From: Glycomyces luteolus
Lineage (GTDB): Bacteria; Actinomycetota; Actinomycetes; Mycobacteriales; Micromonosporaceae
DNA: 64,000 nucleotides
Assembly: GCF_027622875.1 (NCBI RefSeq)
Contig: NZ_JAPZVP010000003.1
Span: 192,627-256,626 of the forward strand
Direction of reading: 5' to 3'
Positions 1-8,254 of the stretch are shown piece by piece; position 1 is the stretch's first letter; every line of letters begins with the position of its first letter. A model generated the notes under the pieces. The model was not told where the DNA came from, ran no database searches, and saw nothing but the letters and a program-made list of their open reading frames with translations. A program made the position numbers and the translations under genes.

Positions 1-170
1 GCGCCCCACCGGCGCGTGCCCGGGTACTCCACCGGGACGAGCCCGAACGATTCGCGGAGGCGGCGCAGGCCGAGTTCGTACGGCAGCGGCAGCAGCGCGG
101 GCAGCCCGGAGGACGGCGAGACGATCGCGACCTGGTCTCCTGGCACCGGTTTCGGCGGGTAATGCGGCAC
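1..170 (-). CDS. LD-carboxypeptidase (peptidase S66 family), N-terminal part only
   Basis: The minus-strand frame beginning at GTG 170 reads PHYPPKPVPGDQVAIVSPSSG and continues open to the window edge. The PGD.VAIVSPSSG opening with a following leader-like arginine-rich helix is the start of S66 peptidases, which trim the terminal D-residue from muropeptides during cell-wall recycling or give resistance to peptide antibiotics (MccF type). Only about 56 codons are visible, so the catalytic Ser, Glu and His cannot be checked. The start is chosen because no other in-frame start lies nearby; no strong ribosome binding site is seen. Confidence 0.7.
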   Translation of the reverse strand, partial: MPHYPPKPVPGDQVAIVSPSSGLPALLPLPYELGLRRLRESFGLVPVEYPGTRRWG

Positions 171-287
171 GAGGCAAGGCTACCGACGCGGCGCCCCGCG
201 ATGCCGTCCATTGCTTGATCGCCGACTGCGGCGCGGGTGGAGTAGATTGACGCCCATGATGTTCAACGAAACGAGCACCCAAGGTTC

Positions 288-2069
288 ATGACGCGGTCCG
301 GCGAGCGCAATGCGCTCGAACCCGACCCCGTCCCTGTCCTCCACCGCGTCCGCGAACTCTGCGGGCGCTTCCCCGAAGGCCCGCTCCCTCCAGCGGAAGT
401 CAAAGCCCTTCGCGAGTCCATCGATACCCCCGGCCCGGTCGAGCGGACGCTCCTGCCGGATCGGCGCACCAGGACCCGCGAGGAATTCGGGGCCTACAAG
501 CGCGAACGCGACGCCGCCTTGGCCGAACTGGCCGAGTGGGTCCGGTCCGCCGTGTCCGGCTCGACGGCAGACCTGGAGCGGCTCGGCGACCGGCTTCGCC
601 GCCTCGGCGACCATCGCCGACTGCGTTTCGATCCCGAAATGCTCGGCCTCGGGCTCCAGCCCGAGCAGACGCGCGCCATCGCACTCCATCTCCTGCATAC
701 CGGCGTCTCCAGCGGCGAGATCTTCGTGGGCCTCCAGCTCATCGAAACGGTCGTGCAACCGGCCGACGCCTCGCTGATCCGCACGCTGGGCCATCTCGGC
801 CGCAACTACGGGTACCTCGCCTCGAAGGCCGTCCGGCGCCTCGAGTTCCCCGCACCCCACCAGTTCGCGCTGGCCATGCGCGCACCGCGCACCGATCGGC
901 AGCAGTTCGCGGCCGCCCTCGCAGGGTCGCCTCGAGCCGACATCGACGCGCTCATGACCACGCTCTCGGTCGCCGACACGATCGCGCTCCTGACCATGAT
1001 CGGCGACATCCAAGGCACTCCGAAGTGGATCGAGGGGAACGACGCGCTCGCCGCGACGGTCGTGGCGGCCGCCGAGTCCCCGAGCCTGCTGGGCGAGGGC
1101 GTCCCAGCGCTCATGTCGATCGCGTGCCTCATCGACGAGGTCGCCTACGGCACCGCCGCCTTCCTGCCCTACTCCCCCGGCCGGCGCGAGCAGGTGATCG
1201 CCGGGTTGGAGTCCGCGCTGGCCGCGCCCGCGGCTTGGGCGTCGGTGACGGCGGCGCTCGAGCGGCACCCGCGCGACAGCGAGTTGATCTGGCTGCAACG
1301 CCGAGTCCTCGAGGCACGCCGAGGCGCCATCGCCGGGTTCCCCGAGGGACTGGCGATCCGGGTCGCGGTGCCGCCTCCGGGTTCGAGGCAGGAGGTGCGG
1401 ACGCATCTGCTCATCGACGGGATGCCGCTCGTACCGCGCGTGTTCAGTCTCGGGGTCGCGGCGATGCCGGATCGGGTCCTCCAGTGCGAGAGCGGTCTGG
1501 TAGCCACAGTGGAGCCTAGGGACGTGAAGATCGCCGATCCCGACTGCGTTGAGGAATGCTGCGGTGCGCTGTACGCCGAGATCAGGCGGGACGAGGCCGG
1601 TGGTCGCGTGGAGTGGGAGCTCCGGAGGACCCGCAGCGCCCATGAGCATCGGGAGCGCCTCGTGTTCGACGCCGCCGCCTACGATGCCGAGATCGCACGC
1701 GTCTCAAGCGATTTCACGTGGGAGTGGCCCGCGCGGCGCGCGGCCAGGCTGCTGCGGGAGCGGCTGGCCCCCGATCTCATGGCTCGCTGGGACTGTCGGC
1801 TCGGCCTTGTCAACTCCTGGAACTCCGACCGTTCCATCCTCGAGCTGTCCTTCTCGTATCCGGATGCGCCGTCGTCCGCATCAGATCGACCGTGGCTGCA
1901 GTTCGTGTACCGGACCGAGATTCCAGACGCGGCAGCGGTGGACGACCGGGCGGTCGGGATCGCGGTCGAGCGGATCGCAAGCCAGTTCAGGGAAGGCGAT
2001 CCGAAGCGGTTCGCGAAGGTCGTCTCGGGGTCGAAGGAGCTCGCGGCGTCGCTGGGCATTCCCTGGTAG
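288..2069 (+). CDS. Hypothetical protein, 593 aa, helical N-terminal half
   Basis: I do not recognise a family. The protein has no signal peptide or membrane segment. Residues about 60-330 are leucine- and alanine-rich amphipathic helices in a repeat-like arrangement that could be HEAT-like, around the run LHLLHTGVSSGEIFVGLQLI. The last 200 residues are mixed alpha/beta with many charged pairs and a WEWPARRAARLL stretch. The start ATG at 288 has a weak AAGG about 7 nt upstream. It is followed 65 nt later by an unrelated deaminase gene. It is probably a cytoplasmic protein; its function is unknown. Confidence 0.75.
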   Translation: MTRSGERNALEPDPVPVLHRVRELCGRFPEGPLPPAEVKALRESIDTPGPVERTLLPDRRTRTREEFGAYKRERDAALAELAEWVRSAVSGSTADLERLGDRLRRLGDHRRLRFDPEMLGLGLQPEQTRAIALHLLHTGVSSGEIFVGLQLIETVVQPADASLIRTLGHLGRNYGYLASKAVRRLEFPAPHQFALAMRAPRTDRQQFAAALAGSPRADIDALMTTLSVADTIALLTMIGDIQGTPKWIEGNDALAATVVAAAESPSLLGEGVPALMSIACLIDEVAYGTAAFLPYSPGRREQVIAGLESALAAPAAWASVTAALERHPRDSELIWLQRRVLEARRGAIAGFPEGLAIRVAVPPPGSRQEVRTHLLIDGMPLVPRVFSLGVAAMPDRVLQCESGLVATVEPRDVKIADPDCVEECCGALYAEIRRDEAGGRVEWELRRTRSAHEHRERLVFDAAAYDAEIARVSSDFTWEWPARRAARLLRERLAPDLMARWDCRLGLVNSWNSDRSILELSFSYPDAPSSASDRPWLQFVYRTEIPDAAAVDDRAVGIAVERIASQFREGDPKRFAKVVSGSKELAASLGIPW

Positions 2070-2122
2070 GGGCTCGGCGATGGGGGAGGCGGCCGTCGTT
2101 GACCGCGTCGGCCGCCGCTCGC

Positions 2123-2128
2123 TAGGGT
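2123..2128 (+). promoter_or_regulatory. -10 hexamer TAGGGT, likely leaderless start for the deaminase gene
   Basis: TAGGGT ends six bases before ATG 2135, so transcription starting at the usual distance would begin at the start codon. There is no ribosome binding site. The same spacing recurs at several genes in this window, which favours ATG 2135 over GTG 2132 as the start. Confidence 0.45.
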
Positions 2129-2134
2129 CGGGTG

Positions 2135-3130
2135 ATGAGCGCACCGGATGCATTTGCGAGCCTGCCCAAAGCAGATCTGCACGTCCACCAGGAGGCGACG
2201 CGGTACCTCGATCTGGTGCTGGCCGAGCGTGAGTGCCGGGACCCGTACGACTGGTCGGCGTGGCGTCGGCGGCTGGCGGCCGAGGTGCCGCCCGGCAAGG
2301 AGCGGCTGCAGCGGATCGGGTCGGTGCAGCCGGTCGGGATCGAACACGATGAGGACGACGAGTTGTTCGTCGCGCGGTTCGCGGCGCTCATGCGGGACCA
2401 CGCCGCGGCCGGTGCGTGCTACGTCGAGATCCGCTGCGGCGGTGAAGTGGTCACGCGTGAGGGCTTCATGTCGATGTTCCGGGAGGCGGAGCGGCGGGTG
2501 CGGGCCGACTTTCCGCGGCTCCGCGCCGAGGCGCTGGCGATCGTGATCGGGGCGGGGCAGGATCGCGAGCGTGCGGACGCGTTCGCCGACGGGTGCGTCC
2601 GAGCTGCCGGTGAGGGTCTCGCGGGGATCGACTTCCTCTACGCGCCGTACGACACCGAAGCGGATTGGGCACCCATGTACCGGCTCGCGGAGCGGTTCGC
2701 CGGGGTCGGGCTGGGGATCACGGCGCACGCGGGCGAGGTGTCGACGGCGAACATCGCCGCGGCGGCGCGCATGCCGGGTCTGACCAGGATCGGGCACGGC
2801 GTCCACGCCGCGGCCGATCCGGAGCTGCTCGGCCTGCTGGTCGAGCGCGGCGTGACGTTGGAGTGCGCGTTGACGTGCAACGAGTTCTTCGGGGTCCTGC
2901 CGGATCTTGAGGAGCATCCGCTGCTGCGGCTGGTCGAGGCCGGGGTCGCGGTCACGCTGGCCACGGACAACCCGGTGCAGCTCGGCACGACGATCGAGCG
3001 GGAGTACGCGGCGGCGGCCGGGCTGGGTCTGGGCGCCCGGGAGCTCGCCGGGTTCACGCGCAACGCGATCCGCGCGGCGTTCACTTCGGACGGACGCCGT
3101 GCCGCGATGCTCGCCGAGCTCGACGGCTGA
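2135..3130 (+). CDS. Adenosine deaminase-like amidohydrolase
   Basis: This is an adenosine/AMP deaminase superfamily enzyme of 331 aa, the usual length, and is cytoplasmic. Visible family motifs are DLHVHQE near the N terminus (two metal-ligand histidines), THAGE-type AHAGEV around residue 210 (metal ligand plus catalytic Glu), IGHGVHAA, and TDNPVQLGTT with Asp278. Canonical adenosine deaminases have Asp-Asp here (TDDP); this protein has Asp278-Asn279, so the residue that contacts the purine differs. That suggests another aminopurine or aminofutalosine-like substrate (inference). It converges with the gene ending at 3141. Confidence 0.8.
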   Translation: MSAPDAFASLPKADLHVHQEATRYLDLVLAERECRDPYDWSAWRRRLAAEVPPGKERLQRIGSVQPVGIEHDEDDELFVARFAALMRDHAAAGACYVEIRCGGEVVTREGFMSMFREAERRVRADFPRLRAEALAIVIGAGQDRERADAFADGCVRAAGEGLAGIDFLYAPYDTEADWAPMYRLAERFAGVGLGITAHAGEVSTANIAAAARMPGLTRIGHGVHAAADPELLGLLVERGVTLECALTCNEFFGVLPDLEEHPLLRLVEAGVAVTLATDNPVQLGTTIEREYAAAAGLGLGARELAGFTRNAIRAAFTSDGRRAAMLAELDG

Positions 3131-3140
3131 GCGGTCCCTC

Positions 3141-4028
3141 TTAGGGTTCGGGCACGAAGCGCGGGTGATCGCCGGTGTGGGCGCCGTCGGCGTCCGCGGG
3201 GCCGAGCACTCGGCGCGCCTGCAGATCGATGGCGACGTAGGCGCGGTAGTCCTCCCACTCGCCGAGGCCGTCGGCCGCCCAAGCGGGCTCGTCCTCGTCG
3301 TCTTCGTCGAGCTCGCCGGTCTCCCCCTTGAACTCGACCATGGCGATGCGGTCGTCGACGTACCGGCCGGACCACAGGAAGATGGTCTCGATCTGGTCGG
3401 AGTCGAGGTCGAAGCCGAAGTCCTGCAAAGCGATCTGCCACTGCACGGCCCCTGAGGGGAAGTCGCGGAACGTGACTGCTGCGTCGTCGTGCTCGAACGC
3501 CATGACCTGGCCGCCGTCCGAGGAGAGCGCGGCGATGCGCTGGTCGCACTGATGGGGGTCGTCGGCGACCGGCCACGGGGCCGAGGTCATGACGCCGTCG
3601 TCGATCCATCCTTTGAAGAGGTAGCTGCCGTCCTGGCCGCAGCCGACCTCGAGGAGGACGTGGACGCCGTCGGGGTGGACGACGTGGTAGCCGCCGTGGC
3701 CGCCGTAAGTCGGCAGGGCCGCGTCGCCGAGGATCGCGCCCGTGGCCGCGTCGAGCGCGAACCAGCGGTCGATCTCGCCGTGCCCGGAGTAGAGGTCGGG
3801 GCGGTAGAGCCAGACCGCGGTCCCGTCGAGCGAGAAGCGGCAGTTGGTGCGGGCGTTAGCCCTCTCGCCGGTGCTCGGCCCGAAGTCGAAGCGCCACAGT
3901 TCGGCCCCGGCCCGGTCGAGGCAGACGAGGTAGGCGCTGGTGGCGATCGCGATGCGGTCGCCGGAAGGGGTCTCGTCCCGCGACTGCACGGCGTGGCCGA
4001 AGTCGGGTGGCGTCGCTGCGGCTTCCAT
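3141..4028 (-). CDS. Hypothetical beta-propeller-like protein, 295 aa
   Basis: The protein has no signal peptide. Its sequence is a string of short beta-strand blades (ATSAYLVCLDRAGAELWRFD, SLDGTAVWLYRPD, FALDAATGAILG, ALSSDGGQVMAFEHDD), like PQQ/WD-type propellers used for binding. A very acidic linker (GELDEDDEDEP) sits near residue 245. It starts at ATG 4028 behind a good GAGGAG site. It lies 72 nt downstream of the DUF2071 gene on the same strand and could be co-transcribed. No catalytic motif is visible and the role is unknown. Confidence 0.7.
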   Translation of the reverse strand: MEAAATPPDFGHAVQSRDETPSGDRIAIATSAYLVCLDRAGAELWRFDFGPSTGERANARTNCRFSLDGTAVWLYRPDLYSGHGEIDRWFALDAATGAILGDAALPTYGGHGGYHVVHPDGVHVLLEVGCGQDGSYLFKGWIDDGVMTSAPWPVADDPHQCDQRIAALSSDGGQVMAFEHDDAAVTFRDFPSGAVQWQIALQDFGFDLDSDQIETIFLWSGRYVDDRIAMVEFKGETGELDEDDEDEPAWAADGLGEWEDYRAYVAIDLQARRVLGPADADGAHTGDHPRFVPEP

Positions 4029-4100
4029 GGCTCCTCTTCGCCTTCAAGGGAAATGCGCCGATCGTAGTCCGGGCCCGCGAACCCGGCTCGGGCGTGGAGC

Positions 4101-4838
4101 TCAGGCGCGCCGCGGGCGGCCAAGGCGCACCGCGACGCCCGGCGAGTAGAGGACGCTCATCGGCTCGCCCACGATTCGCGGCAGCCCGGCCGCGGCCAGG
4201 AGGTTCTGTTCGCAATCGACGAGTTCGGCACGGCGCAGGGGCCAGCGCCGGTGGGCGTTCGGGAGGTAGTGGAGCCGCCCGGCGACGGTGTGGTGGAGTC
4301 CCCAGCGGGCGGTCAGGAAGTGTTCGAGTGGCGTTGGGGCGGTCAGGGGTTCGCCGATGCGGACGGTGATGCGGGAGTGGGCCGGGCGGGGTCCGGGCCA
4401 GCGGCGGGCGCTGGTGTACGTGCGGGTGTCGCCGGCGGCGCGGAGTCGCATGCGGGACCAGAGGTAGGGCAGGCGGAAGCCGATGCGGGCGGCGAGTACG
4501 GGCAGGAGCCGGGCGGCGTCGAGGGAGAGGAAGGCGACGCCGCGGCGGCCCTGTCCATCCACTGTGTAGAGGCGGACGTTGGTTTCGGGGAAGGTGCCGA
4601 GGTAGGGGATGCCGGGGAGGCGGAACCAGCCGACGCGGTGCATGCGGAAGGGGATGAGGCCGACGTAGGTGGCGCCTTCGAAGGTGTCGGGGACGGTCCC
4701 GGCGGGGAGCAGGGGCGCGACGTCGGCTTGGGGCACTTGCCAGTGAAGGAAGGCGAGGTCGAGCCAGGATTGGGTGAGCAGCGGGCGGCTGATCGGCGCG
4801 GGCGGCTCGGGGGTCACGGGCTCGGGCGACTGGTGCAC
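4101..4838 (-). CDS. YqjF-like DUF2071 family protein
   Basis: This 245-aa protein matches the DUF2071/YqjF pattern: SWLDLAFLHWQVPQADVAPLLP, then TYVGLIPFRM, PYLGTFPETNVRLYT and GVAFLSLDA. The family is widespread in bacteria with an acetoacetate-decarboxylase-like fold, and its function is unproven. The open frame extends far upstream over the sigJ gene on the other strand, so I placed the start at GTG 4838, just before the family homology and about 60 nt from the divergent sigJ start. GTG 4814 is an alternative. Confidence 0.8.
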   Translation of the reverse strand: MHQSPEPVTPEPPAPISRPLLTQSWLDLAFLHWQVPQADVAPLLPAGTVPDTFEGATYVGLIPFRMHRVGWFRLPGIPYLGTFPETNVRLYTVDGQGRRGVAFLSLDAARLLPVLAARIGFRLPYLWSRMRLRAAGDTRTYTSARRWPGPRPAHSRITVRIGEPLTAPTPLEHFLTARWGLHHTVAGRLHYLPNAHRRWPLRRAELVDCEQNLLAAAGLPRIVGEPMSVLYSPGVAVRLGRPRRA

Positions 4839-4886
4839 TCGCCCAGCATGGCAGGACCGCGCTGGCGCGCGCAGGGCATCGGCGCC

Positions 4887-4892
4887 TACGCT
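4887..4892 (+). promoter_or_regulatory. -10 hexamer TACGCT, likely leaderless promoter of first sigJ-like gene
   Basis: TACGCT is followed by seven bases and then GTG 4900. No Shine-Dalgarno sequence is present. The spacing fits a leaderless transcript. Confidence 0.4.
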
Positions 4893-4899
4893 GCGGAGC

Positions 4900-5742
4900 G
4901 TGGAGATCTTCGAAGACCGGCGCGGGCTGCTGCAGGCCGTGGCGTACCGCGTGCTCGGGACGGTCACGGACGCGGAGGACATCGTCCAGGAGGCGTGGCT
5001 GCGCTGGAGCGGTGTCGATGCGGACGCGGTGGAGGATCCGACGGCGTACCTGGTGAAGGTGACGACGCGGTTGGCGATCGACCGGCTGCGGAGCGCGCAG
5101 GTCCGGCGGGAGTCGTATGTGGGTCCGTGGCTGCCGGAGCCGGTGCTCACCGGCGGGGACGTGGCCGAGGAGGTGGCGCTGGCGGACACGGTGTCCTCGG
5201 CGATGCTGCTGGTCCTGGAGACGCTGTCGCCGCTGGAGCGGGCAGTTTTCGTGCTGCGCGAGGCGTTCGGGCACTCGCACAGGGAGATCGCCGAGATCCT
5301 CGACCGGAGCGAGGCGTCGGTGCGGCAGACGGCGATGCGGGCCCGGGAGCATGTGGAGGGGCGCAGGCGGCGGTACGACACCGATCCGGTGACGAGGAAG
5401 CGCGCGGTGGAGTCCTTCATGGAGGCTTCGGCGGGCGGTGATTTGGCGGGGTTGATGGCGATCCTGGCGCCGGACGTCACGCTGGTGTGCGACGGGGGCG
5501 GGCTGGCTCCGGCGCCGCGCAAGGCGATTCAGGGCCTGGAGCTGGTGGCGCGGGCGCTGGTCACGTTCGCTGGGCGGATGCCGGAGGATCCGAGCATCGA
5601 GTTCGCGGAGGTGAACGGCGGCCCGGCGATCGTGATCCGGTCGGGCGAGGCTGCCGCGGCGGTCGTCATGCTGTACCTGGTCGACGGGGTGGTCGAGGAG
5701 ATTCACCTGGTCAGCAACCCCGAGAAACTCGGCAATCTGTGA
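4900..5742 (+). CDS. sigJ: ECF41-type RNA polymerase sigma factor (SigJ-like)
   Basis: This 280-aa ECF sigma factor has sigma2 (GRGLLQAVAYRVLG..TDAEDIVQEAWLRW type, residues about 5-60), sigma4 (LSPLERAVFVLREAFGHSHR, with the HTH near residue 130) and an added SnoaL-like C-terminal domain from about residue 165. The linker motif WLPEP, the DGGG motif and the C-terminal NPEKL are signatures of the ECF41 group, where the fused domain replaces a separate anti-sigma factor. The oxidoreductase gene starts 49 nt downstream, the usual partner type. A second paralogous pair lies at 59324-61457. Confidence 0.9.
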   Translation: MEIFEDRRGLLQAVAYRVLGTVTDAEDIVQEAWLRWSGVDADAVEDPTAYLVKVTTRLAIDRLRSAQVRRESYVGPWLPEPVLTGGDVAEEVALADTVSSAMLLVLETLSPLERAVFVLREAFGHSHREIAEILDRSEASVRQTAMRAREHVEGRRRRYDTDPVTRKRAVESFMEASAGGDLAGLMAILAPDVTLVCDGGGLAPAPRKAIQGLELVARALVTFAGRMPEDPSIEFAEVNGGPAIVIRSGEAAAAVVMLYLVDGVVEEIHLVSNPEKLGNL

Positions 5743-5758
5743 TGATCGTCACATCAAC

Positions 5759-8056
5759 TCACGTTCGATGGTGCCGTCTCGTCCTTGGGGCATGAATGAC
5801 ATCCTCGTTATCGGCGCCGGCTACACCGGCATGATGGCCGCCCACGGCATCGCCCACCGCAACCGCGACGCCCGCGTCACGCTGCTCAACCCGACCGACC
5901 GCTTCGACGAGCGTCTGCGCCAGCACCAGGTCGCGGCCGGGCAGGAGCTCGGCGACCACCGGATACCGGACCTCGTCGCACCGGCGGGCATCCGCTTCGT
6001 CGAAGGCCGGGCCGCCGCCATCGACCCCGCCGCACGCCGGGTCGTCCTCACCGACGAGCGCGAGCTGCGGTACGACTTCCTCGTCTACGCGATCGGCAGC
6101 GCCACTCGCAAAGTCAAGGGCGCCTTCACCATCGACGACCCGCTCCTCGCCGGGCGCCTGCGCGAGCGCCCCGACGGCACGCTCACGGTGTGCGGGGCCG
6201 GGCTCACCGGCATCGAGGCGGCGACCGAGATCGCCGAGGCCTACCCGCGGATGCGGGTGCGGCTGCTCAGCCGCGGCGAGCCCGGCTCGATGATGGGCCC
6301 CAAGGCGAAGGCGCACTTGATGCGGGCGCTCGACAGGCTCGGCGTCGAGGTCCGCACTGGCGCGACCGTGGCCGAGGTGGCACCCGAGGCGGTGGTCCTC
6401 GAAGGCGGGGAGCGGATTCCCACTGACACTGCACTGTGGACCACGGGAGTCCGGGTCGCGCCGCTCGCCGCCGAGGCGGGCATCGCGACCGACGACACCG
6501 GGCGGGTCCTGGTCGACGCGGCCTTGCGTTCGGTCTCGCACCCCGAGATCTACGCGATCGGCGACGCCGCCGCGATCCGCCAGGCCTACGGCGTGATCCA
6601 CGGGACCTGCCAGAGCGGCATCCCGTCGGCCGCGCACGCCGCCGAGTCGATCACGCGGCGGCTGCGCGGCAAGGAGCCGAAGCCGTTCCGGTTCGGCTAC
6701 ATCCACCAGCCGGTGTCGCTCGGCCGCAAGGACGCCGTCATCCAGTTCACGAACGCCGACGACACGCCGAGCCGCTGGTACCTCAAGGGGAAGGCCGCGA
6801 TCGCGTACAAGGAGGCGGTCAGCGGCAGCCCCCTGAAGTTCTACCGGTCGCGCCGGGCGATCCCTGCCCGCATGACCGGCCGGACCGGAGGCCGCCGCAA
6901 CCGCCTTGCGGCATAACGCGTTCGCCGCGCGGCCTTCGCTGACATGGAGGACCGCATCGGCCCCTTCGAGGATCGCCCGGTTCAGCGGGAAGGGGCCCTG
7001 CGGTGCGGTGATGTCCGTGCGTTCGGACGCGTCGGTCAGAGCGGCGGCGGCGATCAGGCCCCACGTGTCGAATCGCCGCTGGAGCCCGCCCTCGTGCGTG
7101 TCCGGGTCGGGCGCGGGCACCCCGATGCCCTCGCTTCGGCCGAGGCTGCCGACGATGCAGGCGTACCGGTCGCCGAGCAGCGACGCGAGGATCGCGCCGG
7201 TGCCGTACCAGGCGAGGTCCATGCCGCCCATGGACATCCGGCTCAAGTTCCGCTGAAGGTGGAGGTTGTGTCCGGAAAGGAACGTCGGCCCGCGGTCGGC
7301 TTCGAGGGCCCGGATGTCGAGCACGTTCTGGGCCATGACCGCGTCGCGGACGGCGCCGAGGCGGCTCCACCGGTCGGCATCCGCACCGGGCCGCGCCGCC
7401 TCGCGGTGATAGCGCAGCAGGCCGAGCGCCGTGGTCACGTGGACGCGGGCGCGGTCCCAGTCGGCCCGCGACTTCCCCGGGACGAGTTCGGGAGCGCGCA
7501 CGTAGAGCTCGGTGAGCAGGTCGTCGGCGATCGCGCAGAGCCTCGCGGCCTCCGGTGTGTCGCCAGGTGATCGAGCCGGGTCGGTGACGGCGTCCATGCC
7601 GGCCCAGCGGTCATCGTCGCCCGCGAGGCCGCGGACGTCGAGGTCGAGCCCCAGGTAGTCGATGGCGTGCTCGAGATAGCGGCGGGGGCTCTCGGCGGTG
7701 AACTCGAACGGCGCGTCGATGCCGTGGAAGGCGAGGCGGTCCTCGGGGCGCCGACCGGAGTTGTACTCGCGCATCCAGGCGACGAGCGCCCGGTTGGCGG
7801 GGAACGCTCCGAAGCCGTGTGAGAATCCCTGGGCCACGGCCGCATCGAGCGTTCCGACTCCATGTTGGACGAAGGCGTTGACGGCGAGAGCGGCGAGCCG
7901 GTCGGATTCGAGGGCGAACGACCGGAAACCGCGGTCGGCGAGTTGGGCGAACAGCTCGTTGCGGATCTCCCCGAACGCGGGCTCCCGATGGTCGGGTTCG
8001 CCGAGGGCCACGAGGTCGTGTGAGTCGTTGACGAAATCGCGAATGTCCTGAGTCAT
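5759..8056 (-). CDS. Erythromycin esterase-like protein with run-on C terminus
   Basis: The first about 380 residues match the erythromycin esterase/succinoglycan-biosynthesis family: LVALGEPDHREPAFGEIRNE, SFALESDR, FHGIDAPFEF, FLSGHNLHLQRN, DAVLHVSE. The Glu-His pairs in the GEPDHREP and GHNLH blocks are the metal/catalytic-type residues. The family normally stops soon after the DAVLHV strand (about position 6960), but here no stop occurs and the frame runs on to 5759. That tail lies entirely antisense to the well-supported oxidoreductase 5792-6916 and has shadow-like composition. The true stop has probably been lost by a deletion. Functional length is uncertain. Confidence 0.65.
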   Translation of the reverse strand: MTQDIRDFVNDSHDLVALGEPDHREPAFGEIRNELFAQLADRGFRSFALESDRLAALAVNAFVQHGVGTLDAAVAQGFSHGFGAFPANRALVAWMREYNSGRRPEDRLAFHGIDAPFEFTAESPRRYLEHAIDYLGLDLDVRGLAGDDDRWAGMDAVTDPARSPGDTPEAARLCAIADDLLTELYVRAPELVPGKSRADWDRARVHVTTALGLLRYHREAARPGADADRWSRLGAVRDAVMAQNVLDIRALEADRGPTFLSGHNLHLQRNLSRMSMGGMDLAWYGTGAILASLLGDRYACIVGSLGRSEGIGVPAPDPDTHEGGLQRRFDTWGLIAAAALTDASERTDITAPQGPFPLNRAILEGADAVLHVSEGRAANALCRKAVAAASGPAGHAGRDRPARPVELQGAAADRLLVRDRGLPLEVPAARRVVGVRELDDGVLAAERHRLVDVAEPERLRLLAAQPPRDRLGGVRGRRDAALAGPVDHAVGLADRGGVADRVDLGVRDRTQGRVDQDPPGVVGRDARLGGERRDPDSRGPQCSVSGNPLPAFEDHRLGCHLGHGRASADLDAEPVERPHQVRLRLGAHHRAGLAAAEQPHPHPRVGLGDLGRRLDAGEPGPAHRERAVGALAQAPGEERVVDGEGALDFASGAADRVDEEVVPQLALVGEDDPACGGVDGGGPAFDEADARRCDEVRYPVVAELLPGRDLVLAQTLVEAVGRVEQRDAGVAVAVGDAVGGHHAGVAGADNEDVIHAPRTRRHHRT
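5792..6916 (+). CDS. NAD(P)/FAD-dependent oxidoreductase (NDH-2/AIF-like)
   Basis: This 374-aa flavoprotein disulfide-reductase-fold enzyme has the FAD dinucleotide motif ILVIGAGYTGMMAA at the N terminus, a second GxGxxG (VCGAGLTGIEAATEIA, near residue 140) for NAD(P)H, and the C-terminal FAD motif SVSHPEIYAIGDAA. The start ATG 5792 follows a CTTGGGG patch, and the upstream ATG 5768 looks less likely. It lies 49 nt after the ECF41 sigma gene and is a probable target of it. Its 3' end converges with, and is overlapped by, the esterase frame. It resembles the protein at 59324 over its whole length (for example RxHQVAAGQ and PKxxxHLMR). Confidence 0.9.
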   Translation: MNDILVIGAGYTGMMAAHGIAHRNRDARVTLLNPTDRFDERLRQHQVAAGQELGDHRIPDLVAPAGIRFVEGRAAAIDPAARRVVLTDERELRYDFLVYAIGSATRKVKGAFTIDDPLLAGRLRERPDGTLTVCGAGLTGIEAATEIAEAYPRMRVRLLSRGEPGSMMGPKAKAHLMRALDRLGVEVRTGATVAEVAPEAVVLEGGERIPTDTALWTTGVRVAPLAAEAGIATDDTGRVLVDAALRSVSHPEIYAIGDAAAIRQAYGVIHGTCQSGIPSAAHAAESITRRLRGKEPKPFRFGYIHQPVSLGRKDAVIQFTNADDTPSRWYLKGKAAIAYKEAVSGSPLKFYRSRRAIPARMTGRTGGRRNRLAA

Positions 8057-8254
8057 GGCCTCGAACCTATCCTTGAAAGTTCGGTTGAGACTTGCAATGG
8101 GTTCGCGCTCGATCGGCGACTCCGGAGTCTCAATCGTGGGTGCAACGTGGGCATGGCTCCGGTCGAGCCCGTTGCCGGTCCTCTGCCCTCCCGGTCGTCC
8201 CGCTTCGCTCCGGGCGATTCGAGCCGGCGGGCCCGGCCTCGATACCGTGGCGCC

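Noticed and set aside
5747-5778. ECF41 promoter before the first oxidoreductase (CGTCACA and CGTC)
   Set aside because: The two elements are 21 bp apart instead of about 16, so the match is not convincing.
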